Source: Liriodendron chinense (taxonomy: Eukaryota; Streptophyta; Magnoliopsida; Magnoliales; Magnoliaceae). From it: a stretch of 64,000 bases of DNA. A model generated the notes under the pieces. The model searched no databases. It saw only the letters and a program-made list of their open reading frames with translations, and was not told where the DNA came from. The translations under genes and the position numbers were made by a program. The stretch is taken from NCBI GenBank assembly GCA_003013855.2, contig ML058453.1, positions 4,147,861 through 4,211,860 on the forward strand, read 5' to 3'. Below, piece after piece: positions 57,017-64,000 of this stretch (positions within the stretch are counted from its first letter, which is position 1; each line of letters starts with the position of its first letter).

Positions 57017-58618
57017 TGGCAGTTACCCAACGGCTCCTCGAAATGTTCGTTTAAAGAAAATACGGAAGGGTTACGCGCGTGTGATATGTATGAATTCGTC
57101 GCGGTATATATGACAAGCTAGGAAGCGTTTAGAGAATCAGTTCCATTCGTCAGGTGGGCCATAACATATATTTTCTTATAGTTTATCCGACCTCATTAAT
57201 CATTTTTCTTACATGTAGTCGAATATTTATGCTTGGTAAATGTTTTCGACCACACCTTTTTCGCACATGTGTGGCCCATCCGATGAGTTTAGTACTTTTA
57301 TTTTCTGGTCATGGCGTACTCACTATAAGACCCGATTGATGAATGTTCGCACTTGCCACTTCAGCACGTACGAGCTACGAGGACAGTAAGATTTGGATGG
57401 CTTCACTCAGGGCGTTCGTTTAAAAAAAAATGGTCCAAGTCAATATTACGTCCAGCTCTCTCTTTCTCTCTAACCACTCATGTAGAAAATCTGAGCCGAC
57501 CAAAAAGTAGAACACAGTGTACAACAACATAAAATCAGGTTTATCCAGTTGATCCAAACCGTCAAAAAATTACAACCGATGATCTGATTCTACATACATC
57601 ATAGGCCCACCTAATGAACGGATCTGATTGATTTTAAAGACATGCAATCTTCAAGGTTTGAATCATCTGTTGCACGGATCTGATGATCCTTGTAGAGTTG
57701 TACATGACACTTTGGCGAGAAAGATGGAGCTATTTATCAAAATTCACATACTCCGTGTCCTATGGACGGGTTAAAGTAACGTGAAGCCAAAGCTACGAAT
57801 TTTAGTGGATTGTGATGAATCAGACTTCAATCGAATCTTACAAAAAAAAAAACAGAACAGGTTCCAAACGAATTGGAATTTATATCCACATCCACTCGCC
57901 TTGACTTTACATACATCCATTTCCATTTCCGGAACTCTAGCAGTACACTTTATTCCCAAACAGAAAAGGAAAACGCTTGCGGATCTGGCTCTAATCTTAT
58001 CTGACGTTCATGAAATCCACACCGTCCATCACGTACAACACTCCTTATTTGCCTTGATCCCAAAAAATAGGCGGATTCAACACTCATATGGGACATCCCA
58101 AATAAATTATACTTAAAGCCTCTAAATTCACCTGATATGGTCCATCTGAGTATTGGAATACTGTAATTTTTGAGTAATTCTTTCATCCTGACGAGGCACA
58201 TCAGATGAATGGACAGAAAAACACCACGGTGAGCCGTATGCAAAATTAATGGTGGGCGTGCCTTGCCAATTTCTCCTATCCTGTGGCCTACGTGAGTTTC
58301 CGATTATGGTGATTTTTGGTTGAAATAGTTAATATGACACAACGTGCCAGATGGATGGTGTGGATTTAATGAAAGTTCCAGGCTTCCAGCCATGTGGCTC
58401 TCGGTTTGTGGAAAGTAACCCAGTACGTATGTTTGCTTGCCACACTTGCGCCTGTCAGCACGGAGCTCTACGAGAGGCCGCACGTGCCGAATGAAGCATA
58501 GAAGGGATCCTATCCGTGTATCAAGTGGGACCCACCATATAGAAGATAAACACCACCCGTGGGTGGGTGCATCATGTGACTAACAGTGTGGATGCGCTAC
58601 CGACGGGCGGTTGACTAA
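57017..58618. other. Gene-free stretch
   Basis: No gene is seen. 58000-58380 contains diverged GGGCCCAC-family relatives (GAAATCCACACCGTCCATCA, GATGGATGGTGTGGATTTAA). There is a run of A at 57840-57851. Confidence 0.4.
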
Positions 58619-59347
58619 GGTGCTGTTTGGTAAACTGAAAAATTAAGCTTGAAAATTAATTTAAGTACTGAAAACTTAAAGTACTGAATTTAAGTACTTA
58701 TAAGAACAGAAAAATATGTTTGGTAATTTATCTGAAAACTACCATTGAAAATTTATCACGACCACAAAAGTTTCGGATCAAGCTAATATTTGTGTTTTCC
58801 CTTAATCTAGGTCTTTGTGTCCTTATGAACAGGTTGATGGTAAATAAACATCATGGTGGGCCCTAGTAAGGTTTCAATGGTGGGCATCATTTCTCCATTG
58901 CTTTCAGTGGTGTGGTTCACCTAAGGTTTAGACCGATCTCATTTTTTGGCTCATGCTTTAAAATCATCTCTCCAAATGGATAAACTATGTAGATATAATA
59001 CATACATTATGTTGGGGCTTATAGAATTTGGTGACTTTAAGTACTTGTGTGGGATGGTTTCATGGATGGGAAAGTAAATAAAGAAGAGTAATCTTGACAT
59101 TTTTAAATGTTAATAGAGATATTTTTGTCAATTCTTATCTAAAAATTTAAAAAGAAACCACTTACCGTATTCAGCTATAAGTTTTAAGTCAAGTTCGCAT
59201 GACTTAAAATAATCCACTTAATTTAAGTGATTTTTCCAATTAAGCACTTAAATTTTTTTAGTTACCAAACGGTCTGAATTACTAAAATCACTGAAAATAT
59301 CATTTTTCAGTGATAAGTCGTGAAATTAAGTTTTACCAAACGCACCC
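58619..59347. mobile_element. Tourist-like MITE carrying a GGGCCCAC core
   Basis: Ends GGTGCTGTTTGGTAAACTG and the inverse AAGTTTTACCAAACGCACCC, flanked by TAA (58616-58618 and 59348-59350). Inside (about 58740-59030) is a GGGCCCAC MITE core (AATCTAGGTCTTTGTGTCC, AAACATCATGGTGGGCCC, GGTGTGGTTCACC). Same arrangement as 5514-6228. Confidence 0.82.
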
Positions 59348-59370
59348 TAACAAAAAAAAGAAGGGAGAGT

Positions 59371-59843
59371 AGCGAGATTTGCTACTTAAGTGACGTTTCC
59401 AAGTTCTGTAAGCCCACCATGATGTACGTGTTGTATCCATACTCACCATCTATTTGGAGAAATTATTTTAGGGCATGAGCCAAAGAGTGAGGCAGATCCA
59501 AAGCTAAAGTAAACCCACCACAAAAAGCAGTGGGGACTGAACGCCTACCATTAAAAACTTCTTAGGAGCCACATAAGTTTTCGATCAAGCTGATATTTGT
59601 GTTTTCCCTTCGTCCATGTCTGTGTTAACTTATGAACAAGTTGGATCTAAAAAAATATCATGGTGGGACCTAGAAAGGTGGGCGTCATTGTCCCATTAGA
59701 GCTTTGGATCCGTCTCATTTTTTGGCTCGTACCCTAAAATGATACATACAAATGAATGAATGAACCGTATGGATACAACACATACATCATGATGGGCCCA
59801 CATAACTTGATGACGTCACTTCGGTAGCGAATCAATCCGCGTC
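59371..59843. mobile_element. MITE, GCGGATTGATTCGCTACC outer-end subfamily
   Basis: Left GCGAGATTTGCTACTTAAGT then GACGTTTCCAAGTTCTG and GCCCACCATGATGTACG. Right is the inverse: CATCATGATGGGCCCACA, AACTTGATGACGTCACTTCG, GTAGCGAATCAATCCGC. Full internal landmarks. Confidence 0.85.
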
Positions 59844-61070
59844 CCACAAGTAACTGTACATGGTGGGTCCACCTGATACACCGATCAGATGTCCGACAAA
59901 CCCTCTGGGTTGTCACGTGCGGCTGTCCATAGAGGCGAGCGTGGGGGCTAAAAAGAACCTCTAAATGGTGACACCATTTGGGAAATTTCGTTTGCTTCTC
60001 CCTTTATTCAGAGAGGAATAAAAAGACAATAAAAGAAAATTACCAATTGGTCCCTCCTTCCACAAGAGGATTTTGTGAAGTGGTTATTCCTGACGCAAGA
60101 TTCCCACCACTGCTTCAGCATTTTACAAAGATACTTTACAGGGAACTTAAGCCCACTTTTGTTGGGAGTGGATTCCTTCAACCTAGGGTAGCACCTAGTT
60201 TGGATAGGCTATGATGTGGCGCCATTTTATTGGTCCGTCATATGCTTATTAAAGAAAGGCCCAACCCAATATTTAATGGACCAATAAAATAGCACCATGA
60301 TGCAGCCTAACAAAATTCCTCCCCCACTTTGTTACGTAGCTGAGCATCCCTCATTTCATTGCTAGTTGTTTGGTATAAAGAGCCAATTAGGATTTAGGAA
60401 TCCATAGTGGACCACTTTCTTCTAATTTTTCACAAGTCTCCAGAATGGGACACTAGGTGACCCACCACCTGATTGGTTCACATAGGCGATGGGGCACTTG
60501 GATCCAATTGATACACTCTAAAATGACTGTTGTCGGCTGCAAATTCATAAGATAAAAAGAACATTATGGGGACACAAAGGACATCTAATTGCCTGGTGTT
60601 TTAAGAAAAAGGTAGAGCCAATCTACTTGCCTAAGGGGTCGTTTGGCACCATCGATTTGGCAGGATTTGAAAGGATTTCAAATCCCATCTGTTTGGCACC
60701 ATAAAGTAACGGGAGGGTTTCAAATTTTCTCAAAGAGACAGTTTAAAATCTAAAGTGGAAGCTAGGATTATATCTAATCTTCCCATTAATCACATGTGTA
60801 TAATGTGTGTCACTAGGATACTATTCTATTGAGCACGTGGCCCACTGATGATATCTCATAACAATCAGATTATCAACTGCATCACTAAAATTGCTTCAAT
60901 AGGATGGTATGTGCAGTCCAAACATTGTCCACATACATCAACAGATAAAATTCGTTGGTTAGTCGCTTGATTGAGATCCTATGTTTGTGGCCCATCTAAG
61001 ACTTAGAATTTCATCATTTTCGGACAACGTATATACTTCAACAGGCTTATTACAATATTGAGCAGATTAG
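59844..61070. other. Gene-free stretch
   Basis: No gene is seen. 60636 on (GGGGTCGTTTGGCACCATC) looks like the left end of another element. A possible partner (GGTGCCAAACTG) at 61604-61615 would enclose the 61071-61517 MITE, but I cannot fix its border. Confidence 0.35.
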
Positions 61071-61517
61071 GCGTTACCCGAGTAGTAGCTTAGTGGGTGT
61101 TACCCTTACAGAAGGGCCCATCTTGATCATATATTTTATATCCACTCTGTCCCTCCCTTTTTACAACCCATTTTAGGACATGGTCCAAAAAATTAAGCAT
61201 ATCCAAATTTCAGGTGGACCACACCACAAGAAACAATGATAATTGAACGTTCACCATTAAAAACTTCCCAAAGCCCCCTGTAAGCAAATCCGTAATGTTT
61301 ATTTGCTGTCCAACCTGCTGATAAGGTCAGCCAAAACTGGATGAAGGGAAAAATTCAAAGATTAACTTGATATAAAACTTCTGTGGCCTACAAGCACTTA
61401 ATGGTCATTCACCACCTTTTCCAGTTCTGTGGTCCGGTGCATATGAAACACATTCATCAAGGTGGGCCCCACATGGTAAGGGTACCACCCACTAAGCAAC
61501 CCGGGTAACAGCTAATA
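61071..61517. mobile_element. MITE, GATTAGGTGTTACCC outer-end subfamily
   Basis: Left AGCAGATTAGGCGTTACCCG, AGCTTAGTGGGTGTTACCCT, GGGCCCATCTTGATC. Right ATCAAGGTGGGCCCCACATG, ACCACCCACTAAGCAACCCG, GGTAACAGCTAATAC. Outer arms pair over about 60 bp. Confidence 0.85.
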
Positions 61518-62815
61518 CACTAATTAGGGATATTAAAGTTGATTTAGTAATTAAATTCAAACCCGCATAGCTACTTTTGGATTACTGAGGATTCCATATC
61601 CAGGGTGCCAAACTGTATTTCAAAACCAGGGGGGGTTCCAAATCCACAATCCTAGGGGTTTTAATAAAGAGATGGGTCTTTATTTTGATGATCAATGAGA
61701 CTTACAGCCCCATTAAAAGCATTGCCAAGGGTTTTAATAAAGAGAGACCTTTATTTCGATGATCAATGATACTTTCTGCCCTGTCAAAAGGGAAATCCAC
61801 TACTACCATCTGCCTAGCTCTCACTCTTGTTCACCAGTTGAATATCCAAAATGCCTTTTAACACAGTGTTTCAAGTATGTATGATACGCAGCAAGGCCCA
61901 GAGATCTCAGGGGCCCTCTAACACATCTTAGCTCTCCGAGTGCAGTGATTGAAAGTTCACATCTACTCAATCCACCCTCCTTTTTTTTAATGGAGGGAGG
62001 AATCCACATTTCAAAGGTCCAACATCAATGGAAGTGCACATCCAGGAGGCACTTGAACAAATTGAAAACCTGAGCAAACCCATCATCAGTGGTTGCCATG
62101 GAACACACTTGAACAAATTGAAAACCTGAGCAAACCGTACATAATTTTTGGGACACGCATCATCCTGGACCAGAGTTGGCTGAATTTCTGTATCAAATCT
62201 CAACACCAAGAACAGAAGATTGTCTCTTCTTATTCTTTGTCAGATCATCTTTCTGAGCTGCATGAATATATTCTTACAGGAATATGGCTCGGCCTACTGC
62301 TTTCCCACCACAGCTCCCACAAGAGAAACTCCATCCCTAAGATGCTTTCGGCAGTGGATCACATGGACCATGTCTCCAAACTAAAACCGGATTGATGGGG
62401 ACCATTGATTACAGTGGGTCCCACTATCCTGCGATCGAACGAACCATGAAAAAAGGCTCAATGGCACATTTCATCATGTTACATATATCCTAGTATTTGT
62501 GTGGGGAAAACCTTAAAGACTTGTAGAGGGGTTTGGGGAAGGATTCCCATCTTCCCTATTTAGCTGGTGTCGGAGTCTTCCCCATCTCAACAAGCAATCA
62601 AGGATTCTTCAATCCCCTTTCTCCAGGCCGCCCGAACACCAGCTGCTTTTAAGTAGACATGATAGCCCCTCCAGCCATGATATGTTGAAACAACCAAAAA
62701 CTACCTTAAAAGCCGACACATGAGTTGTAACTAACGGTCTTAATAACAAACATGGTTCAATTGCAACAGGCATTCTCTACCACTGGAAGCAATGGGTTAA
62801 AAAAAAAAAAAAAAA
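61518..62815. other. Gene-free stretch, includes the 3' flank of the PEP-mutase-like gene
   Basis: No gene I can support. A 31-bp word starting CACTTGAACAAATTGAAAAC occurs at 62050-62080 and 62106-62136. AAGAGAGACC/GGGTTTTAATAAAGAGA is also repeated near 61660 and 61730. A-run at 62799-62815. Confidence 0.4.
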
Positions 62816-63178
62816 TCACGACCTGACGCTGACAGCTTTGACTTTGGAGTACCGTTCTTCGAGTTCAAACCACGACTCCAAGCCAACCAGCTGATTGAAC
62901 TCCTCGAACGTGGCCAGCTTGTGAAGCTGATCTCTGGTGCTTCCATTCTCCTTCAATGTCTTGAGAACGTCGATCATCGCACGGGCAGATGCATAGAGGG
63001 TCGTTAGTGGGTGAACGATGATATGGAAGCCCATCTCTTTCAGCTCCTGTGGCGTGTGCAAGGGTGTAACCCCACCTTCGAGCATGTTACAGACCCGGTA
63101 ACCCCGAGTCTGATGCCCGATTTCCTGGAGCTCGTTGTCGTCCCTTGGTGCCTCCACAAAGCAAGCATCAGCCCCAGC
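62816..63178 (-). CDS. PEP mutase / isocitrate lyase-family enzyme, last exon
   Basis: The 120 C-terminal residues (363 bases with TGA) of a carboxyphosphonoenolpyruvate phosphonomutase-like protein, a family of TIM-barrel C-C/P-C lyases that includes petal death protein. It starts after CAG at GCTGGGGCTGATGCTTGC (AGADACFVEAPRDDNELQEI). It carries YRVCNMLEGGVTPLHTPQEL and MGFHIIVHPLTTLYASARAM, conserved in the C-terminal part of the barrel. The tail is TFEEFNQLVGLESWFELEER then YSKVKAVSVRS. Upstream exons, with the catalytic KKCGH-like region, would lie beyond 64000; the intron runs off the window. No frame break is seen. Many plant members are predicted chloroplast proteins, but the transit peptide is not visible here. 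The exact substrate is unknown. Confidence 0.9.
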   Translation of the reverse strand, partial: AGADACFVEAPRDDNELQEIGHQTRGYRVCNMLEGGVTPLHTPQELKEMGFHIIVHPLTTLYASARAMIDVLKTLKENGSTRDQLHKLATFEEFNQLVGLESWFELEERYSKVKAVSVRS

Positions 63179-63681
63179 CTGCACATTTGTTTCCAGCTCA
63201 GAGATCATGAATTCTCTCACATACCGGGAAAAAAAAAAAAGGAAAAGTAAAAAAGAAAAACAACAAAAATACCGCTCAAATCTTTTTGGGTTTTTTATAA
63301 TTACACAATAAGAATTCACAAATCCTTAATCACAGGGGTCAGTGATGCTATTCGTTAAAGGCTTGCAATGTCTGCCAAACGCAGACTGAAGCTTTAGTCC
63401 ACCACAATTAACGAAAAGGGGATGACAATGAGTCCAACTGAGTATCACTGCATTATCACTTTGGGTGTATTTTGCAGACTCAGGTGTTTAATACATCACA
63501 ATATCCACATCTGCCACATGGTGCCAAATGGCTGCACTTCTGCCATCCTCATTCTGAGGTACATTCAAACAGGCCCTATGTTGGTTTTGGCCATTATCTA
63601 AAAGTCTGTCGAGCCAGTGAACTTCTGCCTTTTTTTATGCGCCCCTGTATGGGGTACTGGTGGAAAAGAATTTAACAGGTC
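63179..63681 (-). other. Intron of the PEP-mutase-like gene
   Basis: No exon is seen. Pyrimidine-rich on the minus strand near the acceptor (63225-63260). Confidence 0.6.
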
Positions 63682-63785
63682 TGAAGGCCTTTTTTTTTTT
63701 ATACACACACCACAATGGGTACTCAAACCCATGACCCTAGTGTTGAACCTCTTGGGAGTCTACCACTAAGCCATGAGTAAGGATA
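63682..63785 (-). mobile_element. tRNA-derived SINE, copy 2
   Basis: On the minus strand, TACTCATGGCTTAGTGGTAG (A box) and TCATGGGTTTGAGTACC (B box), then CATTGTGGTGTGTG and an A-tail (T-run 63689-63700 on the plus strand). Shares this layout with 3655-3785. It lies in the intron of the PEP-mutase-like gene. Confidence 0.7.
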
Positions 63786-64000
63786 AGTGTTGAAACTCTG
63801 AAGGCCTGTTCCTAGATTGGTACGCTATAATTTAGGACATGCATGGGAGTTATGAATCCCAACATTCCTATTTAGTTTCGTGTGGTACACGCGTGGAACT
63901 GAGTACATCAGTAATCCTCTACATGCGTTTGGACATCAACTGTCTCCAACAAATTAGGACAATTGATCGTTCAAGACAGTTCGTAATTTAAAAATCTGCT

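Noticed and set aside
61821..62395. Several short frames upstream of the PEP-mutase exon
   Set aside because: No family match, overlapping on both strands, and containing direct repeats; not supported as genes.

Overview
The window is nuclear DNA of a flowering plant. It holds spliced genes with GT-AG introns, a nuclear chloroplast-targeted gene (psaN), Ty1/copia and LINE retrotransposons, and dense MITEs. The very frequent repeats ending in GTGGGGCCCAC and TGATG resemble what I associate with magnoliid trees. That placement is a low-confidence inference, and no species can be named.

Region by region. 1-12.4 kb is a YUCCA (auxin-synthesis flavin monooxygenase) cluster: the 3' half of copy A (exons at 155-277 and 656-835), an inverted last-exon remnant (about 2648-2815, minus), an exon-2 remnant (4797-5020), and a full four-exon copy B (9781-12312). 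Between them lie MITEs, a SINE, LTR debris and a LINE tail. 13.2-18.5 kb is a decayed but structurally complete Ty1/copia element (minus) with both LTRs and a 5-bp target duplication. 18.9-21.9 kb is a 3-kb solo LTR-like element with its own target duplication. 22.1-26.0 kb is a 5'-truncated copia element (plus). 28.4-29.4 kb is an intact single-exon membrane-protein gene (minus). 29.4-35.5 kb has no gene, only repeats. 35.5-37.0 kb is a complete three-exon psaN (minus). 39.5-54.7 kb is a 17-exon cytosolic-type methionyl-tRNA synthetase gene (minus). Its introns carry a LINE, a triple-nested MITE and two tandem duplications. 54.9-61.7 kb is a MITE-rich upstream region. 62.8-63.2 kb is the last exon of a PEP-mutase / isocitrate-lyase-family gene (minus) that continues past the window.

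The genes do not form one pathway. They are independent: auxin synthesis (YUCCA), photosystem I (PsaN), translation (MetRS), a PEP-mutase-like enzyme and a membrane protein of unknown role. Two otherwise well-conserved genes carry single-base insertions: MetRS has four and YUCCA copy B has one. This is either consensus error in the assembly or gene decay. The main structural novelty is a superfamily of long-inverted-repeat MITEs that share an inner core but have several different outer ends. They are found nested inside TAA-flanked (Tourist-like) elements and hosting an 8-bp-TSD (hAT-like) element.
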